A stretch of 64,000 nt of DNA from Zhengitettix transpicula. Lineage: Eukaryota; Arthropoda; Insecta; Orthoptera; Tetrigidae. The translations under genes were made by a program, and so were the position numbers. The notes under the pieces are model-generated. The model was not told the DNA's origin, did no database searches, and worked only from the letters and a program-made list of their open reading frames with translations. Where the stretch lies: positions 42,598,395-42,662,394 of the forward strand of contig CM073590.1 of the NCBI GenBank assembly GCA_037074705.1, given 5' to 3'. Positions 11,950 through 24,464 of this stretch are shown here, piece after piece (the stretch's first letter is position 1; every line of letters begins with the position of its first letter).

Positions 11950-12727
11950 CTAGCTGGGTGCCCGGCGTTGCCCGAGATGTCATTTATCACTAACCCCCGA
12001 TATGACTCCAATTTCGGCTGCTTTTGCGCAATTTTTATGTAACGCTACTCGAACCCTAATCATTATAATTAACTCTGAAAAATATTTATTCAACGCAAAT
12101 ATCCGCCGTGTTTGCATGTTCCAAAATTTTCACCCCGCTACCCCTGCATCTGAGGGGTAAATGCCAATTTGAATGTCGTAACTAAACACAGTGACTTCCA
12201 TAACCTTTGATTTGACTCCAATCTCGGTTGTATTCGCGTTATTTTACTGTATAGCATCTCCACCCCAAACCCGAAGGGTGTCCTTTTCACAGGGCGTAGG
12301 GGATGAAAATTGTATTCAGATAACATTGGTTGAAATACTATCAATATCTTTGACCCCTAAAAATATTTATCCGACTCAAATATCGGCTGTTTTAGTACGT
12401 TTAAATATTTCCACCCCCGCTTCTGGGGGTGGAAGACGCGTCTCACCCCGACAGTGTTTGTTTCCTGGTCGCAAAGAACACGTGTACGAAATTTGATGAA
12501 AATTGCTCGACTGGTGTAGATTTGTATTTTATTTAGAAAACGTTTGTATGGGAAATAGAAAAGGGCTGTTTTTAGGGTTTTCCCTGAAATTATTCGATTT
12601 TTTCTCGCCTTTTAAACCTTCCCTAGACCTCCACGAACATTTCAAGACTAAGATAAGATAAATCCGTTCAGCCGTTCTCGAGTTTTAGTGAGACTAACGA
12701 ACAGCAATTCATTTTTATATATATAGA
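11950..12727 (-). mobile_element. Non-autonomous Helitron, complete, minus orientation
   Basis: On the minus strand it starts TCTATATATATAAAAATGAA (TC at 12727-12726, preceded by A) and continues with the 'attgctgttcgttagtctca' and 'ctcgagaacggctgaacgga' sequence common at Helitron 5' ends in insects. It ends CGGGCAACGCCGGGCACCCA then GCTAG, with CTAG at 11953-11950 followed by T. A|TC...CTAG|T is the Helitron insertion signature (known: insertion between A and T, no target duplication). The interior holds one of the roughly 310-bp units. It has no coding capacity; the ORFs at 12138-12344 and 12191-12496 lie in repeat units. Confidence 0.8.
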
Positions 12728-13597
12728 TTCATCCCGAAATATATTTAATTGACGAAAAAACAGCCGGTCAACTCATCCCAACCCAGCCGATACCCGCGCG
12801 TTGTCCAGATTTTCATAAATAAATTCAGCAACATCCATTACCTTCGATTTGACTCGAATCTCGGTTTTTTTCCCGTTCTTTTCAAGGAAATTAATTAAAC
12901 TCAGTGACAATCCCGACAGTTTCTGGTTTCTTTTTATGTAATGCTACTTCACGCCCACCCTTAAGGGTGCACCCTTATGAGTCCGAAAGGGGTTGAAATT
13001 ATTCACAGAGAACATGTAGGGAAATTTTATTAATCTAATTCATCCCGAAATATATTTAATCGACGCAAAAAACAGCCGGTAACTCATCCCAACCCAGCCG
13101 ATACCGCCGCGTTGTCCAGATTGTCATAAATAAATTCAGGGTCATCCATGACATTCTATTTGACTCGAATCTCGGTTGTTTTCCCGTTATTTTCAAGGAA
13201 ATTAATTAAACTCAGTGACAATCCCGATAGTTTCTGGTTCCTTTTTATGTAATGCTACTTCACGCCCACCCTTAAGGGTGCACCCTTATGAGTCCGAAAG
13301 GGGTTGAAATTATTCACAGAGAACATGTAGGGAAATTTTATTAATCTAATTCATCCCGAAATATATTTAATCGACGCAAAAAACAGCCGGTCAACTCATC
13401 CCAACCCAGCCGATACCCGCGCGTTGTCCAGATTGTCATAAATATATTCAGGGACATCCATGACATTCGATTTGACTCGAATCTCGGTTGTTTTCTCGTT
13501 ATTTTCAAGGAAATCCCCTCCAGCCCCACCCCTATCATGCCTACAAACAACATCGGTAGAAATACTATCAACGTCAACGGTCCCGGCATTTATTTAT
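12728..13597 (-). repeat. Three inverted roughly 310-bp satellite units
   Basis: Three consecutive units in minus orientation each contain 'cagccggt' plus 'ccaacccagccgatac' (near 12775, 13085, 13395), spaced about 310 bp. The same subfamily lies in plus orientation at 15365-16330 and at 19439-19740. The orientation flips near 13597, where 'tttacgaccaggaaac' begins plus-oriented units. The matching long ORFs (13341-13589 minus, 15365-15586 plus, 19439-19687 plus) are the same repeat read in each copy, not a gene family. Confidence 0.75.
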
Positions 13598-16500
13598 TTC
13601 TTTACGACCAGGAAACAAACACTGTCGGGATAAGACATGTCTACCACCCTCAGAAGCGGGGTTGCACGGGGGTTGAAATATTTAAACATGCTAAAACAGC
13701 CGATATTTTAGTCGGATAATAATTTTTAGGGGTCCAAGATATTTATGGTGTTTCTACCGATGTTTTCTGAATATAATTTTCATCCCCTACACCCTGGGAA
13801 AAGGGCACCCTTAGGGTTTGGGGTAGAGAATACAAATCTATACCGGTGGATCAAATTTCACCAAATTTCGTACACGTGTTCTTTGCGACCAGGAAAACAA
13901 CACTGTCGGGGGGAGACGCGTCTACCAACCCCAGCAGCGGGGGTGGACGGGGGTTTAAATACTTAAACATGCTAAAACAGCAGGTATTAGATTTGGATAA
14001 ATATTTTCGGGGTAAAAGATATTGATTGTGTTTCTACCGATGGTATCTGAATATAATATTCATCTCCTACGCCCTGGGAAAAGGGCACCCTTAGGGTTTG
14101 GGGTGGAGTTGCTTTACAGAAAAATAACGCGAATACAACCGAGTTTGGAGTCAAATCGAAGGTTATGGATGTCAGTGAGTTTACTTCGGATAAATATTTT
14201 TAATTGCCCATTTAACCCGAAAGGGTAGGGGTTGGAAGGGAAAATAAATAGTCAGTTCTTGCGCGTTCTTGGAGGAGAATTACGTGAATACTAATTCAAC
14301 GGATGTTGTTGAAAATATAAATCCCTTTAGACATTAGTAATGAGCTTGCTTAGGGCTGGGGGTGAAAATTGTCTAATATTCGAAAACTGCCAAAATGTTA
14401 TGTGTTTATGGGTAAACTAGATTGATAGTGTTTCTACCGATGTGATATGAGTAAAAATTCAACCCTTTCCACCACGGGAAAGTAGCAGATTTAGGGGTGG
14501 TGTTGTTCATACTATTTTAACCTATGTTGTTTCCATTAATAACGACGTTTAATCTAAAATAAAAGTGTTTCAGAACCATTGCTTTTTATACTCTTTTAAA
14601 AAGTTTTTATATTATAAATTGTTATAAACATAATTTTACATTTATTCCGTAATTGAAGTTGTATTATTGAGAAGAAATAGAGCAACAAATAATCACGGAC
14701 AAATACATGTAACAAAAACTCTACATGCTAACGTAGTTTATAATTTCATTTACTACAACTTCAATGAAAATATTATCCACGTAATCTACATTATTAGAAC
14801 AATTGTTCTCAAAATCCTAAACCATATAAATCAATCCATTAATAATCCCTATTCTACCAGAACGAAAGGGCTTAATATAAATAATTATTAAACTATTATA
14901 CAAATCTACACCGCTGGAGAAAATTTCACCAAATTTCGTACACGTGTTCTTTGCGACCAGGAAACAAACACTGTCGGGGTGAGACGCGTCTACCACCCCC
15001 AGAAGCGGGGGTGGACGGGGGTTGATATATTTAAACATGCTAAAACAGTCTATATTTCAGTCGGTTAAATATTTTTAGGGGTCACAGATATTAATAGTGT
15101 TTCTACCGACTGTTGGGGTGAGACGCGTCTACCACCCCCAGAAGCGGGTCGGGATTATCAGTAGAGCACTTTTAGGTGTTGGGTGGAGGAACGCTGCAAT
15201 AAAATAACGCGAATACAACCGAGATTGGAGTCAAATCCGAGGTTATGGATGTCGTCCAGTTCAATTATTGCATCAAATTGGCCATTTAGCCCCAAGGGGC
15301 GGGAGTGGATGGGATGGAAATTTTCTAACATGTTAAATCATCGATATTAGCGTGGAATAAATAAATGCCGGGACCATTGACGTTGATAGTATTTCTACCG
15401 ATGTTGTTTGTAGGCATGATAGGGGTGGGGCTGGAGGGGATTTCCTTGAAAATAACGGGAAAACAACCGAGATTCGAGTCAAATCGAAGGTCATGGATGT
15501 ACCTGAATTTATTTATGACAATCTGGACAACGCGCGGGTATCGGCTGGGTTGGGATGAGTTACCGCCTGTTTTTTGCGTCTATTAAATATATTTCGGGAT
15601 GAATTAGATTAATAAAATTTCCCTACATGTTCTCTGTGAATAATTTCAACCTCTTTCGGACTCATAAGGGTGCACCCTTAAGGGTGGGCGTGAAGTAGCA
15701 TTACATAAAAAGAAACCAGAAACTATCGGGATTGTCACTGAGTTTAATTAATTTCCTTGAAAATAACGGGAAAACAACCGAGATTCGAGTCAAATCGAAG
15801 GTAATGGATGTTGCTGAATTTATTTATGACATTCTGGACAACGCGCGGGTATCGGCTGGGTTGGGATGAGTTGACCGGCTGTTTTTTGCGTCAATTAAAT
15901 ATATTTCGGGATGAATTAGATTAATAAAATTTCCCTACATGTTCTCTGTGTATAATTTCAACCCCTTTCGGACTCATAAGGGTGCACCCTTAAGGGTGGG
16001 CGTGAAGTAGCATTACATAAAAAGAAACCAGAAACTATCGGGATTGTCACTGAGTTTAATTAATTTCCTTGAAAATAACGGGAAAACAACCGAGATTCGA
16101 GTCAAATCGAAGGTAATGGATGTTGCTGAATTTATTTATGGCAATCTGGACAACGCGCGGGTATCGGCTGGGTTGGGATGAGTTGACCGGCTGTTTTTTC
16201 GTCAATTAAATATATTTCGGGATGAATTAGATTAATAAAATTTCCCTACATGTTCTCTGTGTATAATTTCAACCCCTTTCGGACTCGGAAGGGTGAACCC
16301 TTAAGGGTTGGCGTGGAAGTAGCATTAGATAAAAATAAACCAGAAACTATCAGGATTATCACTGAGTTTAATTATTACATTAAACTTGACCGTTTAAGTC
16401 CCCGAAGCGGGAGTGGTCGGGGGTGAAAAATTTCAAACATGTTAAACGGTCGATATTTGCGATAATTATTTACTTGGGTTAATTACTTTGAAAGTATTTA

Positions 16501-16962
16501 TACCGATGTTGTTTGTGTATAATTTAACCCCTGTGAGGGAAGCAAGCTTAAGGGTGGGGTGGAGGTACGTTAAATAAAATCCCGCAAAAACAACCGAGAA
16601 TCGAATCAATTCCGAGACTATGAATGTCTCTGAATCTAATTGTGACAACCTGGGTATCGCGACGGGTTTGGGAGGTGTAGGGCGGGGGAATAAAATTTCA
16701 GACAATGTAATCGGCCGATTTTTGCGTGGAATACATTCTTTTTCATTATCGCATATTTGTGGGGGTGGTCATCTTCTAACATGTAAAAACGGCCGATATA
16801 TTTAGTCAATGACTTCATACCCCTTCGGCATGGGAGGTGAGCATATTTAGGGATAGGGTTCGAGAAGCTTTACATAAAAATTGCGCAACAGTAACCAAAA
16901 TTGGAGTCTTATGGATGGTTATAGATAAATGACATCTCGGGCAACGCCGGGCACCCAGCTAG
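13598..16962 (+). mobile_element. Helitron X1, 5'-truncated, with expanded internal units
   Basis: Plus-oriented units of about 310-360 bp contain several copies of the 5'-region motif 'gcgaccaggaaacaaacact' (near 13607, 14956), showing internal duplication of 5' parts as well. The 3' end is intact: 'agataaatgacatctcgggc', then AACGCCGGGCACCCAGCTAG, CTAG at 16959-16962, followed by T. The true 5' TC terminus is missing. No Rep/helicase coding sequence is seen; the element would depend on proteins made elsewhere. Confidence 0.7.
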
Positions 16963-19900
16963 TAAATAAAAATAAGTGTATGTATGTATGTTTGTATGTT
17001 AGTATATTTGTATGTTTGTATATTTGTATATTCGATATACAAATGTACACCGCTGAAGAAAATTTCACCAAATTTCGTACACGTGTTATTTGCGACCAGG
17101 AAAGCAACACTGTCGGGGTGAGACGCGCCTATTACCCCCAGAAGCGGGGGTGGACGGGGGTGGAAATATTTAATCATGCTAAAACAGTCGATATTTCAGT
17201 CGGATAAATATTTTTAGGGGTCAAAGATATTTATAGTGTTTTCACTGATGTTACCTGAATATAATTTTCAACCTCTACACCCTGGGGAAAGAGCACCCCT
17301 AGCGTTTGGGGTGGAGAATACTAATCTATACCGGTGGATAAAATTTCACCAAATTTCGTACATGTGTTCTTTGCGACCAGGAAACAAACACTGTCGGGGT
17401 GAGACGCGTCTACCACCCCCAGAAGCTGGGGTGGAAATATTTAAACATGCTAAAACAGTCGATATTTCGGTCGGGTAAATATTTTTAGGGGTTACAGATA
17501 TTGATAGTTTTTTTACCGATATTATCTGAATATAATTTTCATCCTCAACACCCTGGGGAAAGAGCACCCTTAGCGGTTGGGGTGTAGAATACAAATCTAT
17601 CCCGGAGAGGAAATTTAACAAAATTTCGTACACGTGTTCTTTGCGACCAGAAAACAAACACTGTCGGGGTGAGACGCATCTTCCACCGCCAGAAGCGGGG
17701 GTGGACGGTGGTGGAAATACTTAAACATGCTAAATTAGCCGGTGTTAGATTTGGATAAATATTTTTTGGGGTCAAAGATATTGATAGTGTTTCTACCGAT
17801 GTTATCAGAATATAATTTTCATCTCCTACGCCCTGGGAAAAGGGCACCCTTAGGGTTTGGGGTGGAGTTGTTTTATAGAAAAATAACGCGGATACAACCG
17901 AGATTGGAGTCAAATCGAAGGTTATTGATGTCTCTGAGTTTAGTTATGACATTTAACTTGGCATTTACCCCCCAGATGCAAGGGTAGCGGGGTGGAAATT
18001 TTGGAACATGCAAACACGGCAGATATTTGCGTTGAATAAATATTTTTCTGGGTTAATTATATTGGTAGTATTACTACTGATGTTATTTGTGTATAATTTC
18101 ATCCCCTTTTGGAATGCGAGGGAAGCACCCTTATGTGTGGGGGTTGAGGGACGTTTCATATAATTAACGCCAAATCAACCTAGATTCGTGTCAAATTGGG
18201 GGATATTGATGTCGCTGAGACTATTTATAACAAACTGAGAAACTCACGGGGGTGAGTGGGAATTGGCGGTTATGAGAGGGGATGGGGGGGGGGAAGAAAT
18301 TTTCAAACATTCTAACCGGCAGATTTTTGCGTCGAATCAATATAATTCTGGATGAATAGCATTTATAAAATTTCAGTTCATCTGTTTCAACTTCTTTTAG
18401 GCATGGGAGTGGTGCACCCTTAAGAGTTGGTGTGGAGTGGCATTACATGAAATTACGCAAACACATTCGAGTTTCAAGTCGAATCCGGGGTTATATTTAT
18501 TACTGTGTTTAATTATGACATTAAGGTTACAGTTTAACTTCCCCAAGCGGGGATGGACAGGGGTTGAAATTTTCAAACATGTTAAGCAGTCGATATTTGT
18601 GTCGAATAAATATTTTTCTTCTTCGCTGAAATTTATTATATTTCTCTACATGTTCCATAAGTTTAATATAAACTCTTTCGGGATTTGGAGTGGAGCACTC
18701 TTAAGGGTGGGGGTGGAGTAGATTTATTTAATAATAAAGCAAACACAATCAAGATTGGACTCAAACCCAGGGTTATGGTTGTCCGTGAGTTTAATTATGA
18801 TAGTCAAGTTGCCGTTTAAGTCTCCCAAGCGGGAGTGGTTGGGGGTGGAAATCTTCATACATGCTAACACAGCCGATATTTGAGTCAGATAAATATTTTG
18901 CGGGTAAAAGTGATTAATAGTGTTTGTACCAATGTATGAGAGTAAAATTTTAACATTTTACGGCATGGGAAAGGAGAACTCTAGGGGTGTGGGTTTATGA
19001 ATATTACAAAAAAATAACTCGAATACAAACGAGACTGGAGTCAAAAGCAAAGTTATGGATAACTCTGAGTTTAATTATGCTATAAACTAGCAATTAACCT
19101 CCCAGGGACGGGCGTGGTCGGGGGTGGAAATTGTCAAACATGTTAATCAAGTTTGCAACTAAATATATTTCCGGATCAATGAGATTTCTCTACATTTTCA
19201 CAGATTATAACTTCAACCACTTTCGGGCTTATCAGTAGAGCACTTTTAGGTGTTGGGTGGAGGAACGCTCCAATAAAATAACGCAAATACAACCGAGATT
19301 GGAGTCAAATCCAAGGTTATGGTTGTCGCCCAGTTCAATTATAGCATCAAATTGGCAATTTAACCCCAAGGGGCGGGATTGGATGGGGTGGAAATTTACT
19401 AACATGTTAAATCATCGATATTAGCGTGGAATAAATAAATGCCGGGACCATTGACGTTGATAGTATTTATACTGATGTTGTTTGTAGGCATGATAGGGGT
19501 GGGGGTGGAGGAGATTTCCTTGAAAATAACGGGAAAACAACCGAGATTCGAGTCAAATCGAAGGTACTGGATGTCGGTGAATTTATTTATGACAATCTGG
19601 AGAACGCGCGGGTATCGGCTGGGTTGGGATGAGTTGACCGGCTGTTTTTTGCGTCGATTAAATATATTTCGGGATGTATTAGATTAATAAAATTTCCCTA
19701 CATGTTCTCTGTGTATAATTTCAACCCCTTTCGGACTCGGAAGGGTGCACTCTTAAGGGTGGGCGTGAAGTGGCATTACATAAAAAGAAAGTAGAAACTA
19801 TCGGGATTGTCACTGAGTTTAATTATGACATTAAACTTGACCGTTTAAGTCCCCGAAGCGGGCGTGGTCGGGGGTGAAAATTTTCAAACGTGTTAAACGG

Positions 19901-20413
19901 TCGATATTTGCGATAATTATTTCCTGGGGTTAATTACTTTGATAGTATTTATACCGATGTTGTTTGTGTATAATTTAACCCCTGTGAGGGGAGCAAGCTT
20001 AGGGGTGGGGTGGAGGTATGTTAAATATAAAACCGCAAAAACAACCGAGATTCGAATCAATTCAGAGATTATGAATGTCGCTGAATCTAATTGTGACAAC
20101 CTGGGTAACGCGACGGGTTTGGGAGGTGTTGGGCGGGGGAAGAAATTTTCAGACAATGTAATCGGCCGATTTTTGCGTGGAATACATTCATTTTCATTGT
20201 CACACATTTGTTGGGGTGGTCATCTTCTAACATGTAAAAACGGCCGATATATTTAGTCAATGACTTCATCCCCCTTCGGCATGGGAGGTGAGCACATTTA
20301 GGGATAGGGTTCGAGGATCTTTACATAAAAATAGCGCAAAAGCAACCAAAATTGGAGTCTTATCGATGGTTATAGATAAATGACATCTCGGGCAACGCCG
20401 GGCACCCAGCTAG
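16963..20413 (+). mobile_element. Helitron X2, head-to-tail behind X1
   Basis: It begins immediately after the CTAG of X1 with TAAATAAAAATAAGTGTATG, which resembles the TCTAATAAATAAAGCAGAG 5' end seen at 33127, then the TGTATGTT repeats and 'caccgctgaagaaaatttca'. It carries many roughly 310-bp units and ends with the same 3' terminus as X1 (CTAG at 20410-20413, T at 20414). The head-to-tail arrangement is what rolling-circle read-through would give. No coding sequence is visible. Confidence 0.7.
16976..17040 (+). repeat. TGTATGTT-type simple repeat in a Helitron 5' region
   Basis: Imperfect repeats of tgtatgtatgtttgtatgtt and tatatttgtatgtt just inside the X2 5' end. The same position is rich in GTTTG/GTATG in other copies (3086-3135; 33095-33110 on the minus strand). 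Confidence 0.8.
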
Positions 20414-20539
20414 TAAAATATAAATTAAACTCAATACACGACATTATTTATGCATTATAATAAAACAAATTATGGGTCTATTTGGAATAAAATAAGTTGT
20501 TAAGGAAGCCAAAGTAGAAAAATGTTGGGAATCCCTAAT

Positions 20540-20850
20540 TTAGGTGATAAAAAATATATGGTTGTAGTTTATGGATCCTTCCAGGCATTCGCATAGACGT
20601 GGACAGGGTAAACCATAGAAAACCTGCATCAGTTAGGTCGGGCATTTGGTACTTGAACCATGCCCTTTTGATGACTGGAGTAGGATTTAATGTGGTGACG
20701 CAGTATTCCCTTCTCCATACTTCGAAAAGTTTAGGAGGCAGCTGACCGACTGTTAACATTACTATAGTTGACTACTCTTACCGTATGTCCACGGCCTGAT
20801 ACCCCTCAAAGCAAACAGAGGTGCCTCGATTTGAGTGTTTCTTACTTCAA
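20540..20850 (+). mobile_element. Diverged fragment of the hAT-type repeat at 25056
   Basis: The segment follows 25210-25500 in order: 'ggatccttccaggcattcgc' versus 'ggatcctacccggcattcac', then 'gaaaacctgcatcagttagg', 'gggcatttggtact', 'aggaggcagctgaccgactg' and 'actcttaccgt'. Terminal inverted repeats are missing. Its right end lies about 35 bp from the SCYL2 exon edge at 20885. Confidence 0.7.
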
Positions 20851-20884
20851 AACCAGAGGATGTCTTAGTATATGAATGGCTTAC

Positions 20885-21015
20885 CTGAAATACTTGATGA
20901 GAGAAAGCAGCTGAGCGGTGGGTCTCTGACGCGTGTCCTTGCTGAGGAGTCTTACTGCTGCTTCCTGCAACGGCGTCGGGACTCGCGGAAGGACGTTGTG
21001 CACCTGGTCTTCCAG
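20885..21015 (-). CDS. SCYL2: SCYL2 homologue, internal exon (kinase C-lobe end)
   Basis: This 131-bp exon lies between acceptor ctcag and donor CAG|GTAAGC on the minus strand. It starts in phase 0 and encodes LEDQVHNVLPRVPTPLQEAA, then VRLLSKDTRQRPTAQLLSLI and KYF. Its final AG plus T of the next exon gives Ser. This is the last helix pair of the pseudokinase C-lobe. The Arg of RQRPT is the conserved subdomain XI Arg, matching human SCYL2 ..LLLNVTPTVRPDADQM... in position and pattern. Splice sites are strong and the phases agree with both neighbours. Confidence 0.93.
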
Positions 21016-22312
21016 CTGAGGAACAAACACATAATAGACACACCCTAGTTTCCACAGGGAATGTGGTAACGATTCAAAATACAGAAATATAATTATTTGT
21101 ATAAAAAGTACTTATATATTACGTGTTGTCGACGTGAATGACATCTTACGGATGAATTTAGATCAGTAGACTCAACGCAGTAGTATTTGTCAAACTCAAT
21201 TGCAAAGATACGAATCTGCACGCGTACTAATACAAATGTAGTGAGATACATATCGTCTGGGCAAGTTATTTACAGAATTCAATTCTGAGTTCGAATTCCA
21301 TGGTTGATTTAAAATTAGTAGCTTAAAGCAGATGATATAACTAAAGGTTGTTATTTGGAATTTCAATAATTAATTTAGTATTTGTAAAAATGATCGACAT
21401 TTAATTTAAACGGTAAATTTTATAGTACATTATATTTCGTTACCAATGAGAATATTTGCATGTAATTTTTAAATTATATTGGGAACCGAGTGTTTACAAT
21501 TTTATTCACATAAAATTAAATTTCTTTATTTAGATAAATTTATTTTTCCAAGGAATTAATTCCTAAACTTCGTCGTAAACTACTTACAGGAAAAATCTTT
21601 TTACCCAGTGGATATATGCTTGTAATAAAATAGCAAAAGGATTGACCTCTCTGAAACTTTTGTTAACCATTGACAATTAAAATAAATTTATGATATAATA
21701 AAGTCTTCAATGTTTTGTCAATTGTGCTGAAATTTGTAATACAAAAATAATTTTAACATGTACTAAATTTTAATTAATTTATATAATTTATAAGTCGCGT
21801 TATATCTTGCGTGAAACACAGATTTTTGACTGATACACCACATAACTTCACATTCATCAAATTCACCGGCAAAATCTACTTTCGCTAATATTATAAATTT
21901 CTGAAGGTAACCGAGTCTCCAGATTTGGATTACCGACCAACTGGGTCTAAACCACTGCTCGAAGTTCAGAGCGGCTATAACAAAAACTGTATGTCTATGT
22001 TAATATGAATAAGCGTTGGATATAGTTTTCATTTCAAAATTAATTGCTTGAATAATGAACCCGAAATGTTTGTTTCACCTCAGCTATTATAAAAATAAGT
22101 TAATATATGTCACCGTTTATGATAACTTCGTTTCAGTGTTCCAGTTGTTGTTTAACAACGAATTTAATTCAGATTTCTATGTTTCATATGAATTTCCATA
22201 ACGAGAAATAGATTTGCAAAATAAAGCTTGAAGTATTAGGCAGAATAATATTCAAAGAGAGTCTCACCAATAGGTGAGCAAATTTTATATTCTTGTTGAT
22301 TCGAGTTCTTAC
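21016..22312. other. SCYL2 intron, 1.3 kb, no recognised element
   Basis: The shortest intron in the window (GT..AG), AT-rich, with no transposon landmark. Its only long frame (20762-21055 minus) is a shadow of the neighbouring exon. Confidence 0.7.
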
Positions 22313-22458
22313 CATCTCCAGCTGTTTGAGGTAGGTGGAGGCGCTGTGATTGGCCTGGATGAGAGGGCGGCCGTTATTGAATATGGCGCAGATCACCATC
22401 CCCAGGGAGAACATATCACTCAGGATGCTGCAAACAGACGTCGTCTGCACCTCTGGAG
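22313..22458 (-). CDS. SCYL2: SCYL2 homologue, internal exon (APE motif and helix F region)
   Basis: This 146-bp exon follows acceptor cttttag and ends GAGATG|GTAAGA. Its first two bases complete an Ala codon, giving A-PEVQTTSVCSILSDMFSLG, then MVICAIFNNGRPLIQANHSA and STYLKQLEM. APE is the end of the activation segment; SDMFSLG carries the kinase subdomain IX Asp. Human SCYL2 has the parallel ASDMYSLGTVMYAVFNKGKP..N. The exon ends in phase 0, matching the CTG GAA start of the exon at 21015. Cellular role as for the other exons (clathrin-associated pseudokinase). Confidence 0.94.
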
Positions 22459-22597
22459 CTAAAAGAAAAAGTTCGTTATTTCAACATAGAATACTGATAT
22501 TACATAACAGAAAACTACTAACAAATTTAAAACGACGAACGCCTGTATTAACAAGTCAAATATTAGACCATCAATATTAATACAACTGGCTGTATAT

Positions 22598-23640
22598 TGT
22601 AATGCCAATTAATTAAGACATTAATTGTGAATTTGAAAATCTAAATTGTTAGAGAAATCCTTTGTGGCGGCGGTCCAGAACGTAACAACAATAGACAAGC
22701 CAAGCACTGTTTCCTTTGTTGGAAGGCCCGCAAAATGGTATGCGCGCTAAAATTGCGAGACGGGAGTCAGTTGGCAGGAAGGTTTGGTCAGATACAGATC
22801 GCATTAAGATATTGAGGAGTCAGTTCGCATTATGATATGGTGAAGTACAGTTCGCAAGGTTTGATGAGATAGAGTTTGCAGTGGGACGTCGTCGAAGTAG
22901 TAACTGTTAATTGGAGACGATAGAGCAGCTACCAGGAAGGCAAGGTGAAATACAGTTTGCAGAGAAATATTGAGAATTAGCATTCAACAGTTGATTGGTC
23001 CCTGAACATTTTTGTCAGGAGAGCATTAACGACAAAACCTAAGTAAAAAAAAAGCACTTTTTGCGCACATAGCTGGCCAGAGTTAGCAGAACAATAAAGA
23101 CAAACCAAACGACGAATCGCAGAATTTACCCAAGGCGAGCGGACTACCGATAGAGACGAAAGGAGGATCATCCGGGTTCCTGTCGACATATAAAAATATT
23201 GATTTAGAATCTGTGAGTTTTAGAAGCAGTGCAAAACCCGTAATAGTGTTTTCACAAATTAAAGGTATCCTGAAATGCTGGGCAGCCGTGAGTAACAATA
23301 TAAAAACAACTAATTATGTAAACCTGATTAAAAGATAGCCGTCAGATTTCGTTCTCTTCTTATTGATTAAAAGTGTTAATAAGAGTCAATCTTTATAGTT
23401 TAACTTCGTTCACATTTAAATTTTGTTCTAATTTAATTGACAAGTAACTTTCTTTTTCTTTAATTGTAAATTGTTGATAAGATTATAAATATAATGATTC
23501 GCCATTATCAAACCCAGTTATGACCCTGAGAGACTGAGATATATTTAAATTTGTAATTGTTTTAATTTATTGCCAATAAATATTTTGTTTGTAAATATAA
23601 ACTTTTCATTTAAAAAGTCCCATAATTAGTGTTTATTACA
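22598..23640. mobile_element. LTR-like element C, solo, ATAT-flanked
   Basis: It starts TGTAATGCCAATTAATTAAG after ATAT (22594-22597) and ends GTGTTTATTACA before ATAT (23641-23644). Shared landmarks are 'gcgcgctaaaatt' (near 22742), 'cagatttcgttctcttctta' (near 23343) and 'cccagttatgaccctgagag' (near 23513). It has no coding capacity, and no PBS-like unit is seen before its last ATTACA, unlike elements A, B, D, E and G. It lies inside the GC-AG intron, about 140 bp from the exon at 22458. Confidence 0.75.
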
Positions 23641-24464
23641 ATATATTCTTGACTAGCGGGTGATCGAGATACAAAGTAAATTTATTTAATTTAGGAAATA
23701 AAAGAAAGTAAATTATTTTATAATATATTCATGATTTTTTATAATTTAAATATCAGCTATAAATAGAGAGTTGATTACATCGTATCCTGTACCACTACTT
23801 CTTAGATATGCTAATCAAGACATCTTCAGACTTGTTTTCCGCTCCGCGGGCGTGCATGTACGAATATCGACAATAGGAAAATTATGCAGGATAGTTTATT
23901 GATAATCTTGGGACTGCTGCTGTTTGGATACTAAACAAAGAAAGATGTCCCATTGAAGATCACTGAAAAGGTATAACTCGTCTGAAGTTACCGAACGCAC
24001 CTAAAGCTGAACAGCCAATAATGTATACTTGTGGTGAATGATCAACTTGTGGTTGCTAATGTTTTCAATTCGAGAGGTTGCTTCTTCCAGACTCGAAAGG
24101 AAGGCAAAATCTCGAGATGGCCATGAGAATTGATTTGACAGGTGACCGGGAGATAGGGGAATGCCATAACACGTGCCTGGGAGATTTACACACTGTCATT
24201 GGACTGAGAGGTAATTGAGAACTAAAACGCAAGCAACCAGACGAACAACCACTCTTCCCAACAAGGAGGTATATCGACGACCTTAATGACGAAGAATTAT
24301 TTTACGTTCTGCATAAAGGCGCAGTGAAACTACATAATATATGCTTCGATTTATAAGGAGGTAAACTTGGTAGTAGTGAGTCTCAGTTAGTGATCTAGTG
24401 GAATGTAGGTGAATCCGGACTCAGGCTATAGAATATATGGAGAAGTCTCCAACGTGTCTTCGAG

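Noticed and set aside
13341..19687. Three near-identical ORFs starting MPGPLTLIVF (13341-13589 minus, 15365-15586 plus, 19439-19687 plus) as a small gene family
   Set aside because: They are the same roughly 310-bp repeat unit in three positions and two orientations. Other frames of the same units are also open, and there is no start context or splice evidence.
11949..20414. A TIR DNA transposon of 8.5 kb with 40-bp perfect terminal inverted repeats
   Set aside because: Both ends are Helitron 3' termini (GC-rich, CTAG|T), an identical end lies internally at 16963, and there is no target duplication or transposase.
20762..21055. 97-codon minus-strand ORF
   Set aside because: It is a different frame over the SCYL2 exon at 20885-21015; the SCYL2 frame has the family match and splice sites.
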